A stretch of DNA of 64,000 nucleotides from Streptococcus thalassemiae (GCF_903645285.1 NZ_CAHJXN010000001.1:452481-516480); one strand, 5' to 3'; positions 35,109 to 45,816 are shown, counted from the first letter of the stretch. Numbers and translations are program-made. The notes: generated by a model from the sequence alone, not told the origin.

Positions 35109-35805
35109 CACTAGTCTCATATAATTTTCGAAGTCTTTCAACATCCTCTTCCTGAATACCATAAAAGGAACCTGCTGGTTGCATCACAGACTTCTCATCG
35201 GTATGGTCCAAGCCAATCGCATGCCCCAACTCATGTTCTGCCGTATGGACAATGCGCTCATAGGAATAGCCATAGTTTGGATTGGACAAATAATAATGAT
35301 TCAGGCGCACCGTTACAGACAAGAATTGCCCTGTTAAGAGATTGGTCTGACTTTCCGCCTCTCCTGCCACAGGAGTGTTTCCGTTGTTCATCTCAGTAGC
35401 CAAGATATCCGCCGTGCTGGACTCAGTCACGAGTTCAAAATTAAAAGCACCAGTTTGATTCCAATTCTGGATTGCTTCTAAATAAGCTTCTTGAAAGCGT
35501 GAATCCATCTGGGGATCCAAGTAAATACGAGCAGAGGCCTGTGGCCACCTTCCTTCAGAGTGTTGATGACTATCTGTCTGGCTTAACTTAGGCAGTTGCC
35601 CTGTTCTTTCCCATTGGTCGATACTTTGTTGACCAATCTTGACTGACCGCTCTGCTTGCTTTAGCGCTTCTTGAAAATCTCCGTTCAAATACCAGAGAAG
35701 TCCGAAAGCAAGCGCACATAAGAGCACAACTATCCAAACCAGGCGCCAAAACAAACGCCACACAAAAGAAGAGAAAGCCCCTATCAAACGAAAAAGCCAG
35801 CGCAT
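35104..35805 (-). CDS. membrane-anchored matrixin-like zinc metalloprotease
   Basis: The 233-residue protein has an N-terminal membrane segment (about 12-40, rich in Trp/Leu), a helical stalk and a metzincin domain with zinc motif [11 protein letters not shown] and a Met-turn (SVMQP). The topology puts the protease outside the cell, tethered to the membrane. It resembles the M10A-like small proteases of streptococci; its target is unknown. The ATG at 35805 follows GGAGAGG; an upstream TTG is unlikely. It lies between murN and uvrC. Confidence 0.9.
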   Translation of the reverse strand: MRWLFRLIGAFSSFVWRLFWRLVWIVVLLCALAFGLLWYLNGDFQEALKQAERSVKIGQQSIDQWERTGQLPKLSQTDSHQHSEGRWPQASARIYLDPQMDSRFQEAYLEAIQNWNQTGAFNFELVTESSTADILATEMNNGNTPVAGEAESQTNLLTGQFLSVTVRLNHYYLSNPNYGYSYERIVHTAEHELGHAIGLDHTDEKSVMQPAGSFYGIQEEDVERLRKLYETSE

Positions 35806-35883
35806 GCCTCTCCACCTTTCTAGCAAATAAAAATTATTTTACTAAAAGAAGCTGAAAGAAAGCTAAATACTGGCTTTTTCATC

Positions 35884-37116
35884 TTAACGTCCTAATATTT
35901 TTTTGAATAACTGAATAGCTTTGTATTTTAAAGGCGATGGATGATAACGGAAAGTTCCTGCTTTACGTACAATATAGCCATTAAAATTTTGTTTAAAACG
36001 CAAAACACCATCACTACCATCAAAAATCCCTTGAATGCCTAGGAAGTTGTATTTAGGTATTCCACGTTTTATGCTTTCCAACATAACATATTTTTGAAGC
36101 AGTGCAGGGGCATAGAACTTATTAAACTCAGTGTAAGAACCACTAAAGAGATAAGTCGTTTCCTGAGGCATATAAACAAATAAACTCCCGGCTAAAACAA
36201 TATCTTCTTCTCCATATTTTTCAATCAAGTCTCGCGCTTCTGCTTTTCGAACTTCAAACGTTTCAAATTGACTAGAATATTCTCTCAGTTGATTTTGTTT
36301 TTTCTCAGAATGAGGATTTTTACTCAAATCAAGTCGCAACTTGTCCAAGATTTCTTCTAGTTTACTTTGTTCACCTTGCAATTTGCTCATATAGTCCGAA
36401 AAATTTAAGCTTGCTATGAGAAACTCCGCTTGTTCTCCAAATGAATCATAAAAGTGCTCATAATATTCTAAACTTTTATCACTATATTCTCTACGTTCAG
36501 AGGTTTCTTTAGTTATATTCTTAAAACTCGATAGTTCTTCACGTTTTAACTTTTTCAACCGAATACCAAACGTTTCAGCTTTTTTCACCAAAGGTTTACC
36601 CTTTTTACTAAAACTTTTAAGTAAATTCGTTTCAGTTAATTCAGTCAAATCTTTATAGTATAACCAATCTGGTTCTCCACCTGGATAACCTCTTGTCAAT
36701 CCATCAAATTGATAACCTAAATCAGTTAAACCTTGAATGATACTTTTTTTCTCAGCATCTATTGGATTACCTTCACTATCAAAAGTTTGATAAGTTTCAT
36801 AAGGTTTTACAAGCAACTCTAATACACCATTTTGCTTGGCATATTCTTTTAACTCCGCATAAAAAACTAGAAGAGCATCTTGTTGGGTATAAATCGGCCC
36901 CGAATTGAGCTCCATATGAAGACCACCTAGCATTGGTAAACTATAAACCAAAGCTGCAACTTGAATTTCTCCTTCTTGTTTTAAAGCAAGATAAACAATT
37001 TGAGCTCCTCTTTTTTCTAGCAAGTCACCCATCTGGACAGATTGCATAAAGGAACGAGAAGAAACCTGATCAGAATAAATCTGAAACTCTTCTTTGGTGA
37101 GTGTTGTTAGTGCCAT
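35884..37116 (-). CDS. murN: MurN-like FemAB-family aminoacyl transferase
   Basis: The 410-residue FemX/FemAB protein has two GNAT-like halves separated by a coiled-coil arm (about 240-305). In pneumococcus MurN adds the second residue (L-Ala) to the lysine branch of lipid II after MurM, using aminoacyl-tRNA. It starts 4 nt after the murM stop, as in pneumococcus. Length and order match the family. Allele-level specificity cannot be judged. Confidence 0.92.
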   Translation of the reverse strand: MALTTLTKEEFQIYSDQVSSRSFMQSVQMGDLLEKRGAQIVYLALKQEGEIQVAALVYSLPMLGGLHMELNSGPIYTQQDALLVFYAELKEYAKQNGVLELLVKPYETYQTFDSEGNPIDAEKKSIIQGLTDLGYQFDGLTRGYPGGEPDWLYYKDLTELTETNLLKSFSKKGKPLVKKAETFGIRLKKLKREELSSFKNITKETSERREYSDKSLEYYEHFYDSFGEQAEFLIASLNFSDYMSKLQGEQSKLEEILDKLRLDLSKNPHSEKKQNQLREYSSQFETFEVRKAEARDLIEKYGEEDIVLAGSLFVYMPQETTYLFSGSYTEFNKFYAPALLQKYVMLESIKRGIPKYNFLGIQGIFDGSDGVLRFKQNFNGYIVRKAGTFRYHPSPLKYKAIQLFKKILGR

Positions 37117-37120
37117 ATAC

Positions 37121-38341
37121 TTACTTTCTATGTTTTTTTCTTAATGTTTTACGGAAATCAAGAGCAAGTCTTAACAGAGGATAGAGAGGATGGGTAGGCA
37201 TTGTAAATTCACCCAAATATTCTTCAATCGTTGGATTAAATTTTTCCTTAAAATGATAAAGACCACCATTGAGAGAGTTTTCAACACCACCTAAATTTTG
37301 CCACAACATACCTCGCTCAAAGGCATAGCGAGCCGTTTCATACCAAGTTAAAATTGGTGCATTGTAACGTTTAAAATCATCATCCATACCAGCATATAGA
37401 TTGACAGAGGTAATACCAAATTCCAAACTCAAAGTAGCCGCTAACGGAATGTTTGATTTTCCCATATTCATATATCCCTGCAAAAAATCTATTTCCTCTT
37501 CTAAACGTTCTTTTTCTTTTATATTTTCCTGAATTTTTGAAGGTTTGGTGGCATCATTAAATTTTTCTGCAACTACTCTATTTTTTTCTAACTGTTCTTC
37601 TAATTCTCTTAAACGCTTAGAAACATCCAAACTCGTTAGCGTGATATAGGAATCTTCTTTGAAGTTATCTAATAATTTTTTATAATAAGCTTCGTTTCTT
37701 AAATGAATCTCTTTTCGCTTCTCAGTTTTTTTCATCAACTCCGAAAATGAATCTAATAGTTCCAGTCCACCATATTGAATTTCAAGCCCTTTGTTTCGTG
37801 CTGTTCGGATAGCTTGCCTCGTTGATTTAGAAAGTTTATCTTCTTCAAAATTTTCCTTATATATTTTCGCCTGAATACGAGGCTGAATGGTGTCATCCAT
37901 CTCGGTTGTCCGCCCAGACCATTTCACTCCTAATTGTCCTAAAATCTCAACAATAGCAAGATTTTCAGGATATTCTCTTTTATCTTGATTGACCAAATGT
38001 TGGGATAGACAAATACTTGGATCGAAAGTCACAAAAACCGCTCTCTTACTGCGAGCATAAGACTTAATAGACTGCAGGACAAACTTTAAAAGTTCTATAT
38101 CCCTGTAATCCAATATAGGACCTCTTGGAATATAAAACATTTTATAGCCTAAAGGCAGAGATTTTATGAGAATACTAGCCACAGCCAGTAAGTTCTCCCC
38201 TTCATAGACACCAATCCTCTCATGATTCCAATCAGATTTCACTTTTTCCCAAGCACTACTTTGTAATATATTAGCTAATTCATGTTCTTTGACAAACTGA
38301 TCATATTCTAATGTGGGAATGCCAATTTGATAACGGTACAT
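37121..38341 (-). CDS. murM: MurM-like FemAB-family aminoacyl transferase
   Basis: The 406-residue FemAB protein has the N-terminal ILQSSAWEKVKSDW motif, IPRGPILDY and a helical coiled-coil arm (about 225-290). MurM attaches Ala or Ser from tRNA to the lysine of lipid II, creating branched cross-links needed for high-level beta-lactam resistance in pneumococcus. It is first in the murMN pair. GTAGGAA precedes the ATG. Mosaic status cannot be assessed without reference alleles. Confidence 0.92.
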   Translation of the reverse strand: MYRYQIGIPTLEYDQFVKEHELANILQSSAWEKVKSDWNHERIGVYEGENLLAVASILIKSLPLGYKMFYIPRGPILDYRDIELLKFVLQSIKSYARSKRAVFVTFDPSICLSQHLVNQDKREYPENLAIVEILGQLGVKWSGRTTEMDDTIQPRIQAKIYKENFEEDKLSKSTRQAIRTARNKGLEIQYGGLELLDSFSELMKKTEKRKEIHLRNEAYYKKLLDNFKEDSYITLTSLDVSKRLRELEEQLEKNRVVAEKFNDATKPSKIQENIKEKERLEEEIDFLQGYMNMGKSNIPLAATLSLEFGITSVNLYAGMDDDFKRYNAPILTWYETARYAFERGMLWQNLGGVENSLNGGLYHFKEKFNPTIEEYLGEFTMPTHPLYPLLRLALDFRKTLRKKHRK

Positions 38342-38471
38342 TTCCTACTCTCTTTCCTCCAGTATCTTATTACTATTCTACTACTTTCGTTTGAAAAGTC
38401 TAGTGAAAACAGACTTCCATCATTGTTTTAAAGCCAAGAATAACTATAAATAGTGGTTCATTTATAAAAAA

Positions 38472-39263
<792 letters not shown>

Positions 39264-39281
39264 CTATTTTCCGATAAGAAA

Positions 39282-39298
39282 AAGCCGAAATTCGACTT
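39282..39298 (-). terminator. terminator of rnjB
   Basis: On the minus strand AAGTCG and CGGCTT form a short stem followed by TTTTTC, just after the rnjB stop. Confidence 0.7.
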
Positions 39299-39319
39299 TC
39301 TCTCTGTTTATTTCAAAGA

Positions 39320-40981
39320 TTATTTTGCTTCCATGACTACTGGTAAAATAGCTGGACGACGCTTGGTTTGGTCAAAGAGGTACTTGGTCAGATTATCACG
39401 AACCTTCCCTTTGAGGTCTGCCCAGTCAAAGTCATCTCCTTGCAGATAGTCTTCTACCGTTTGGTTAATCAATTCTGAACTTTCACGGAGAATATCGCGA
39501 CTCTTCTTGAGATAAACAAATCCACGCGTGTGAACACGAGCCTTGGCCACAATTTTCTTCTCACGACGGTTAACGGTAATTGCGACGATGAAAATACCAT
39601 CCTCTGACAAGACCTTACGGTCACGAAGAACCACATTTCCAACATCACCTATGGCATTCCCGTCAATCAAGACATCCCCTGCCGAAACTGCTCCAGCTGG
39701 GACAAAGTCTCCATTCTCATAAGCCATGCTGGTTCCCTTTTTAGGAATGAAAATGCGTTCTGGCAGCATCCCGACCGCCATAGCAGCCTTAGCATGAGCA
39801 TCCAACTCGCGGTATTCCCCTTGAATTGGGAAGAGATACTTAGGTTGCAAGAGATTGATCATCAACTGCAAATCACGCGCATTTCCGTGCCCTGATACAT
39901 GTAAACTTTGGGTAATCAATTTGACAACCCCTCCTGCCTGATAAATCATATTTTCCACACGCGCAACGAAGGCTTCTTTAGCAATAGACGGAGCCGTAGC
40001 AATATAGACCAGGTCCCCATCCTTGATTTCTACATAACGATGGCGACCAATCGACATCTTACGAAGTCCATTGATAGGTTCACCCATACGACCTGTCTCA
40101 AGAATAATCAACTCATGGTCTTCAAAGCGAGACATATCTTTCGGCTTAATCAAGAGAATTTCGTTGGCTAAAGACAACTTCTTGAGACGAATCGCTGTGC
40201 GGACGATATTTTCAATATCAAATCCTGTCAAGACGATACGTCGACCTGTTTTATCCGCAGCGTCAAAAATCTGCTGGATACGAGAAAGGTTACTGGAAAC
40301 AGCTGCAACGATGATACGACCTTCCCAGTCAGCAATGGTTTGGGTAATTTCATCTCTAACTTCACTTTCACTAGCCACCTGAATATTGCTGTCCGCATTG
40401 GCCGAATCACTGAGGAGAGCCAGGACGCCGTCACGACCGATTTCTGCCAAACGAGCGAAGTCTGTCGCATAAGATTCACTAGCTGTCTGGTCAAATTTGA
40501 AGTCACCTGTATAAACGATGCTCCCTTCAGCTGTCTTCAAGACAATTCCCAGGCTCTCTGGAACGGAGTAAGTCGTAGGGAAGAAGGAAACCACTGTCCC
40601 ACCAAAATCAATCTCCGTATCTTCATCAATAACATGAAAATCATTAAATTTCTTGACTGCGTCATTTCCTTTGACAAAGAGTTTTGCCAACTCAATGGTC
40701 AACTCAGAGCCAAATACAGGTACCTTGGCTTCAGCCAAGAGATAAGGCAGAGCACCAATAGCATCTGCATGTCCGTGAGTTAAAAATACCCCAGCAATTC
40801 GATCTTTATTTTCAAAAAGGTAGTCCATCTTTGGAATCACCACATCGACCCCTAATTGTTCATTTTCGGGATATTTTAACCCTGCATTCAAAACAAAAAT
40901 GGACTCTCCAATTTCAGCAATGTACATATTTTTCCCATTTTCACGTACACCACCAAGTGTTGTTAAACTAATATTACTCAT
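39320..40981 (-). CDS. rnjB: ribonuclease J2
   Basis: The 553-residue metallo-beta-lactamase/beta-CASP protein carries THGHADAIGALPYL in place of the THGHxDH motif of RNase J1; the last metal-binding His is replaced by Ala. This and the length point to RNase J2, the weakly active partner that forms a complex with RNase J1 in mRNA and rRNA processing. The remaining beta-CASP motifs (VYTGDFKFDQ, LITQSLHVSGHG) are intact. A promoter TTGAAA-N16-TATAAT is found at 41075-41102, giving a leader of about 90 nt with a GGGT...ACCC hairpin. Confidence 0.93.
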   Translation of the reverse strand: MSNISLTTLGGVRENGKNMYIAEIGESIFVLNAGLKYPENEQLGVDVVIPKMDYLFENKDRIAGVFLTHGHADAIGALPYLLAEAKVPVFGSELTIELAKLFVKGNDAVKKFNDFHVIDEDTEIDFGGTVVSFFPTTYSVPESLGIVLKTAEGSIVYTGDFKFDQTASESYATDFARLAEIGRDGVLALLSDSANADSNIQVASESEVRDEITQTIADWEGRIIVAAVSSNLSRIQQIFDAADKTGRRIVLTGFDIENIVRTAIRLKKLSLANEILLIKPKDMSRFEDHELIILETGRMGEPINGLRKMSIGRHRYVEIKDGDLVYIATAPSIAKEAFVARVENMIYQAGGVVKLITQSLHVSGHGNARDLQLMINLLQPKYLFPIQGEYRELDAHAKAAMAVGMLPERIFIPKKGTSMAYENGDFVPAGAVSAGDVLIDGNAIGDVGNVVLRDRKVLSEDGIFIVAITVNRREKKIVAKARVHTRGFVYLKKSRDILRESSELINQTVEDYLQGDDFDWADLKGKVRDNLTKYLFDQTKRRPAILPVVMEAK

Positions 40982-41074
40982 TTTTCCTCCAAAATCTTAG
41001 TTTATCTTGATTATAGGGTTGCTTACCCTCTTATTCTAAAAGCACTATTACTGTTAGCCGAATCTTTTCCTACC

Positions 41075-41102
41075 ATTATACCATTTTTTTGATGATTTTC
41101 AA
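41075..41102 (-). promoter_or_regulatory. promoter of rnjB
   Basis: The minus strand carries TTGAAA (41097-41102), a 16-nt spacer and TATAAT (41075-41080). Confidence 0.65.
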
Positions 41103-41120
41103 AATGAAGATTTGTTTTCA

Positions 41121-41146
41121 AAAAAGAGCTGGTTTCCCAACTCTTT
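41121..41146 (-). terminator. terminator of recJ
   Basis: On the minus strand AGAGTTGG-GAAA-CCAGCTCT, an 8-bp stem with a tetraloop, is followed by T6. Confidence 0.88.
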
Positions 41147-41154
41147 CCTATGAT

Positions 41155-43389
41155 CTACTCTTTTTCCATTAAAAAGTCATAAATTTCTTGCACGGTACCC
41201 AGCGCCATCATTTCTTGGTCTTTGACGGTTTGTTTGAGATTTTGGTAAATCTGACTTTCTCCGATTTCTCTCTTTGGCGCTTCTTTATTGACTGTCATAA
41301 CCCCATCTTTGATCGTCACAAAGCCTAGTTCTTTAAAGACTTGAATCATCTTAACCAGCAAGATTTGTTGGATATTGAGATAAGCAGCCAAATCCTTGAG
41401 CTTGTAGCGAATATCAAACTCTGGAAACTGGTAGATAGTCTTGTACAATTTGGCAAACTGCTCTCTAGTCCCATAGCCTGTCAGATAGTAGGCCTTGTCA
41501 ATATCATTTTTGAAATAGACAGCGGAAAAATTCTGTTTCTGAAAAATGGTCTTCAGCTGAGTAATATCCTCAGGAATGGTTTTCACGACAATAGCTTCAC
41601 TAGCCGCCAGATTTGGCACTTCTCCAGCAAAATCCAAGATTGGAACCCCTTCTGGTAAGACTGCATTTTTCCCACGGATGTTAAAAAGTTGAACACCCTC
41701 CACACGCGCATCCACCATCATCAACTGCAGGGCAGTTTGGCCATTCCATTGGTTGACAGACAATTTAACCGCCAATTCTAGATTTTTGGTTTGAGAAAAC
41801 TCTGTCGCCCATCTGCCTTGGCCAAAGGCCACCACTTCAAAACTAGCCTCACCCTTAGAAATTTTCAGTTTGAGATGGGCATTGCCTGCCCCCATGGTAC
41901 GGGCACTTTCGACCTGAAAATCCTTGATATAAAAGACAGGTTTCTGATTGTCCATTCCAAAGGGAGCTAAACGTTCAAAACTTTTGACCGTTTCTAAGCT
42001 AAGTGTCTCCAAATCCAGTTCTTCATCTAGATTTAACTTGTTCTTGCCAGCAGCATCCGCTCCTTTTTCACGGACATAATCTTCCAAAACCTGAGATAAA
42101 TCTGAGAGTTTCTCCACTTCCAGCGTCATTCCTGCTGCGCCAGCATGGCCACCAAAGGCGATGAAGAGGTCGCGATGGGGATCTAGGGCTTCAAAAATAT
42201 CGACCGCTTCCACACTACGGGCACTACCCTTGGCACGACCGTCCTCTATATTGAGAACGATGACTGTCTGCCCTAATTCTTCCAACAAACGACCAGCGAC
42301 GATTCCCAGAACCCCAGGATTCCAGCCTTCCTTAGCCAAGACTTGGACCTTCTTCTCAGGGTCCACCATGGTCTTAGCTTCTTCATAGATAGACTGGACA
42401 ATTTCCTTGCGCTCTTCATTTTTCTGATGAATCATAAGGGCAATCTCGTGAGCTTCCTCATCATCAAAGCCAGTCAACAAATCAATGGCTGGATTAGGAT
42501 CATCCAAGCGCCCCAAGGCATTTAAACGAGGGGCAATCTGGAAACCAATCGTTTCTTCTGTTACTTCGTTGGTAGCAATCCCAGCCATATCCAGCATTTC
42601 TTGTAAACCAATACGCTGAGTGTGTCCCAACATTTCCAAACCATATTGCACCAAGATGCGGTTTTCATCCGTCAAACTCACCATATCAGCAATGGTTCCG
42701 ATAGCAACCAAATCAAGCAGTTCCACTTGCACTTCTTCTAACAGGGCACAAGCCAGCTTGAAGGCCACTCCACAACCAGCCAAATATTTGAAAGGATAGT
42801 CCGCATCTGGATGTTCAGGATGAACGATGGCATAGGCATCTGGCAGGGTTTCAGGCATGGAATGATGGTCAGTCACAATGACATCCACTCCCATAGACTG
42901 GGCCAATTCAATAGCCTCATGACCAGCAACCCCATTGTCCACCGTCACAATCAAGGAAATTCCTTCTTGCTCGATAAAGTATTTATAGACACTAGCATTA
43001 GGACCATAGCCATCGGTAAAACGATTTGGCAGGTAAACACGGCACTCAGCGCCAAGCTGTTCCAAACTTTCCTTAACAATAGAAGCCGAAGTCATACCAT
43101 CGGCATCATAATCACCGTAAACGAGGATATTTTCCCCTTCTTCAATGGCCTGACGAATCCGTTCCACTGCCTTGTCCATATCATGGAGCAGATAAGGGTC
43201 ATGCAAGTCCTCCAAGGAAGGTTCTAAAAACTTCTTCAGACTTTCTTGGTCCTGAATCCCTCTTTCAAATAATAGCCGAGCCACCTCAGGACCCAGTCCA
43301 GCCTTCTTGGCTATCTTTGTAAAATCCGCATCTTCTACCTGCGGGGCAAACTGCCATTCATAAGTAGGTGTTATCAAAAAGACATCCAC
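41155..43389 (-). CDS. recJ: single-stranded-DNA-specific exonuclease RecJ
   Basis: The 744-residue DHH-family 5'-3' exonuclease has motif I VYGDYDADGMTSASIV, motif III VTDHHSMPETLPDA and the C-terminal DHHA1 GGHAGAAGMTLE segment. It acts in recombinational and mismatch repair. The C-terminal ~170 residues are the Firmicute-specific extension. The start is uncertain: the GTG at 43389 has a weak ribosome site, and an in-frame non-ATG start a few codons later is possible. An extended -10 (TGTTATAAT) lies at 43414-43419. Confidence 0.95.
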   Translation of the reverse strand: MDVFLITPTYEWQFAPQVEDADFTKIAKKAGLGPEVARLLFERGIQDQESLKKFLEPSLEDLHDPYLLHDMDKAVERIRQAIEEGENILVYGDYDADGMTSASIVKESLEQLGAECRVYLPNRFTDGYGPNASVYKYFIEQEGISLIVTVDNGVAGHEAIELAQSMGVDVIVTDHHSMPETLPDAYAIVHPEHPDADYPFKYLAGCGVAFKLACALLEEVQVELLDLVAIGTIADMVSLTDENRILVQYGLEMLGHTQRIGLQEMLDMAGIATNEVTEETIGFQIAPRLNALGRLDDPNPAIDLLTGFDDEEAHEIALMIHQKNEERKEIVQSIYEEAKTMVDPEKKVQVLAKEGWNPGVLGIVAGRLLEELGQTVIVLNIEDGRAKGSARSVEAVDIFEALDPHRDLFIAFGGHAGAAGMTLEVEKLSDLSQVLEDYVREKGADAAGKNKLNLDEELDLETLSLETVKSFERLAPFGMDNQKPVFYIKDFQVESARTMGAGNAHLKLKISKGEASFEVVAFGQGRWATEFSQTKNLELAVKLSVNQWNGQTALQLMMVDARVEGVQLFNIRGKNAVLPEGVPILDFAGEVPNLAASEAIVVKTIPEDITQLKTIFQKQNFSAVYFKNDIDKAYYLTGYGTREQFAKLYKTIYQFPEFDIRYKLKDLAAYLNIQQILLVKMIQVFKELGFVTIKDGVMTVNKEAPKREIGESQIYQNLKQTVKDQEMMALGTVQEIYDFLMEKE

Positions 43390-43490
43390 TCTTTCTAAGA
43401 ATTCTATTGCTTCATTATAACATGATTTAGGCTTTTTCTCTATCCAGATTGCTTTTTTATAAAATTTTAGTGAATTTTTTCAGATATGAT

Positions 43491-43539
43491 TTGACAAGGC
43501 AATTCTTTTGGTGTAGAATCGTGTTATAAAATCTAACAC
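43491..43539 (+). promoter_or_regulatory. promoter and putative operator of the amino acid ABC operon
   Basis: Consensus TTGACA (43491-43496), a 17-nt spacer and TAGAAT (43514-43519). Just at the transcription start lies an inverted repeat GTGTTA-TAAAATC-TAACAC (43521-43539), a plausible repressor site. AAGGAG and the ATG at 43554 follow. Confidence 0.75.
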
Positions 43540-43553
43540 AAAGGAGATTCCTT

Positions 43554-44312
43554 ATGGCTTTAGTAGAATTTGAACACGTTGAAAAATATTACGGAGATTA
43601 CCATGCACTCCGTAACATCAATCTCCGTTTTGAAAAAGGGCAAGTTGTTGTACTCCTAGGCCCTTCTGGTTCTGGTAAGTCCACTCTTATCCGCACCATC
43701 AATGGTTTAGAGGCTGTCGACAAGGGAAGTCTTCTAGTAAATGGTCACCAAGTTGCTGGTGCCAGCCAGAAAGATTTGGTGCCTCTTCGTAAGGAAGTCG
43801 GCATGGTTTTCCAACATTTTAACCTCTATCCGCACAAAACAGTGTTAGAAAACGTAACACTTGCACCTATAAAAGTTCTAGGAATTGATAAAAAAGAAGC
43901 TGAAAAAACAGCCCAAAAATATCTGGAATTTGTAAATATGTGGGACAAGAAAGATTCATATCCAGCTATGCTGTCTGGTGGACAAAAGCAACGGATTGCC
44001 ATTGCACGTGGACTCGCTATGCATCCGGAACTCCTTCTCTTTGATGAACCAACATCTGCCCTAGACCCTGAAACCATCGGCGATGTTCTGGCAGTTATGC
44101 AAAAATTGGCCCACGATGGTATGAATATGATTGTCGTTACCCATGAAATGGGCTTTGCCCGTGAAGTTGCGGATCGCATTATCTTTATGGCTGATGGAGA
44201 AGTTTTGGTGGATACGACAGATGTTGATGACTTTTTCGACAATCCAAGCGAACCTCGTGCCCAACAATTCCTCAGCAAAATCATCAACCACGAAAGTGAC
44301 AAAGTCAAATAA
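43554..44312 (+). CDS. amino acid ABC transporter ATP-binding protein
   Basis: The 252-residue GlnQ-type ATPase has Walker A GPSGSGKST, signature LSGGQKQRIAIA, Walker B LLLFDEPTSALD and the His switch in VVTHEMGFAREV. It drives the polar amino acid importer encoded by the following three genes. It is the first gene of the operon, starting 8 nt after AAGGAGA. Confidence 0.95.
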   Translation: MALVEFEHVEKYYGDYHALRNINLRFEKGQVVVLLGPSGSGKSTLIRTINGLEAVDKGSLLVNGHQVAGASQKDLVPLRKEVGMVFQHFNLYPHKTVLENVTLAPIKVLGIDKKEAEKTAQKYLEFVNMWDKKDSYPAMLSGGQKQRIAIARGLAMHPELLLFDEPTSALDPETIGDVLAVMQKLAHDGMNMIVVTHEMGFAREVADRIIFMADGEVLVDTTDVDDFFDNPSEPRAQQFLSKIINHESDKVK

Positions 44313-44322
44313 GGAGGCGTCT

Positions 44323-45117
44323 ATGAAAAAGAAATTCTTTTTATCCGCATTATTGATTAGCCTTTTCGGCCTTGCTACTGCAAAACCAGTTCAGGCTGAT
44401 ACTAGTGTCGCAGATATTCAAAAAAGAGGCGAGCTAGTTGTCGGTGTCAAACAAGACGTTCCCAATTTCGGTTACAAGGATCCCAAGACAGGAACCTATT
44501 CTGGTATCGAAACGGACTTGGCCAGGATGGTAGCTGATGAGCTCAAGGTCAAGGTTCGTTATGTGCCGGTTACCGCACAAACCCGTGGACCGCTCCTAGA
44601 CAATGAACAGGTCGATATGGATATCGCAACCTTTACCATCACAGACGAACGCAAAAAACTCTACAACTTTACCAGCCCTTACTACACAGATGCTTCTGGA
44701 TTTTTGGTCAATAAATTTGCCAAAACCAAAAAGATTGAGGACCTAAACGGCAAAACCATCGGAGTCGCCCAAGGTTCCATCACCCAACGCCTGATTACTG
44801 AACTGGGTAAAAAGAAAGGTCTGAAGTTTAAATTCGTCGAACTTGGTTCCTACCCAGAATTGATTACTTCCCTGCACGCTCATCGTATCGATGCCTTTTC
44901 CGTTGACCGCTCGATTCTGTCTGGCTACATCAGCAAACGCACAGTACTACTAGATGATAGTTTCAAGCCATCTGACTACGGTATCGTTACCAAGAAATCA
45001 AATACCGAGCTAAACAATTATCTCGATAACTTGGTTACTAAATGGAGCAAAGATGGTAGTTTGCAGAAACTTTATGACCGTTACAAGCTCAAACCATCTA
45101 GCCATACCGCAGATTAA
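44323..45117 (+). CDS. amino acid ABC transporter substrate-binding protein without lipobox
   Basis: The 264-residue family 3 solute-binding protein has an export signal (KKKFFLSALLISLFGLATA) ending in a type I signal peptidase site after VQA. There is no lipobox cysteine, unusual for a Gram-positive binding protein. The mature part has the canonical VVGVKQDVPNFGYKDPKTG and SYPELITSL segments. The ATG at 44323 follows AAGGAGG and lies 10 nt after the ATPase stop; the longer frame starting inside the ATPase gene is a shadow. Confidence 0.92.
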   Translation: MKKKFFLSALLISLFGLATAKPVQADTSVADIQKRGELVVGVKQDVPNFGYKDPKTGTYSGIETDLARMVADELKVKVRYVPVTAQTRGPLLDNEQVDMDIATFTITDERKKLYNFTSPYYTDASGFLVNKFAKTKKIEDLNGKTIGVAQGSITQRLITELGKKKGLKFKFVELGSYPELITSLHAHRIDAFSVDRSILSGYISKRTVLLDDSFKPSDYGIVTKKSNTELNNYLDNLVTKWSKDGSLQKLYDRYKLKPSSHTAD

Positions 45118-45129
45118 GGAGGATACCCC

Positions 45130-45807
45130 ATGACAGATTTATCATCTTGGACAGCCTATTTTCAGGATTTTGGACAATTTTTCAATGGTTTCCTCTTCAC
45201 TCTTGCCCTAGCTATCGGATCCTTTATCCTCGCCATGGTTTTAGGCATCTTCTTCGGAGCCATGTCAACCAGCAAACGTCCGATTTTGCGCATTTTATCT
45301 CGCATCTTTGTGGAGTTTTATCAAAACACTCCCCTCTTGGTGCAGTTTGTTATCGTTTTTTATGGCCTACCTCTTATCAGTGATCATATCATCATGATTC
45401 CAATTTATTGGACAGCCGTTCTCTGCGTGGGACTCTATCACGGCGCCTATATCGCTGAGGTTATTCGCTCAGGGATTCAGTCTATTCCTAACGGTCAGAT
45501 GGAGGCCGCCTTGTCGCAAGGTTTTACCTATATCAGTGCTATGCGTTTGATTATCTTGCCTCAAGCCTTCCGTATCATTCTCCCTCCTTTGACCAACCAA
45601 ATAGTCAACCTCATCAAGAACACCTCTACAGTCGCTATCATCTCTGGAGTGGACTTGATGTTTGTGACCAAGTCTTGGTCGGCACTTAACGGAAACTACA
45701 TTCCAGCCTTTCTAGGCGCTGCCCTGCTCTACTTCTCTCTCTGCTTCCCTGTTGCCCAGTTTGGTCGCAAGATGGAGCAAGCCAACAAAAAAGCCTATTC
45801 ACTTTAG
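45130..45807 (+). CDS. amino acid ABC transporter permease (first of two)
   Basis: The 225-residue HisM/GlnP-type permease has five helices and the EAA loop EAALSQGFTYISAMRLIILPQAFR that contacts the ATPase. It starts 12 nt after the binding protein gene with AAGGAGG. It forms a heterodimeric channel with the next permease. Confidence 0.93.
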   Translation: MTDLSSWTAYFQDFGQFFNGFLFTLALAIGSFILAMVLGIFFGAMSTSKRPILRILSRIFVEFYQNTPLLVQFVIVFYGLPLISDHIIMIPIYWTAVLCVGLYHGAYIAEVIRSGIQSIPNGQMEAALSQGFTYISAMRLIILPQAFRIILPPLTNQIVNLIKNTSTVAIISGVDLMFVTKSWSALNGNYIPAFLGAALLYFSLCFPVAQFGRKMEQANKKAYSL

Positions 45808-45816
45808 GAGGTTACT

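Noticed and set aside
39320..40981. Loss of the metal-binding His considered as evidence of a broken RNase J
   Set aside because: The His-to-Ala change in the THGHADA motif is the usual state of RNase J2, and the rest of the gene is intact.
44131..44322. Upstream extension of the substrate-binding protein gene
   Set aside because: It lies inside the ATPase gene; the ATG at 44323 has a strong ribosome site and begins a signal peptide.
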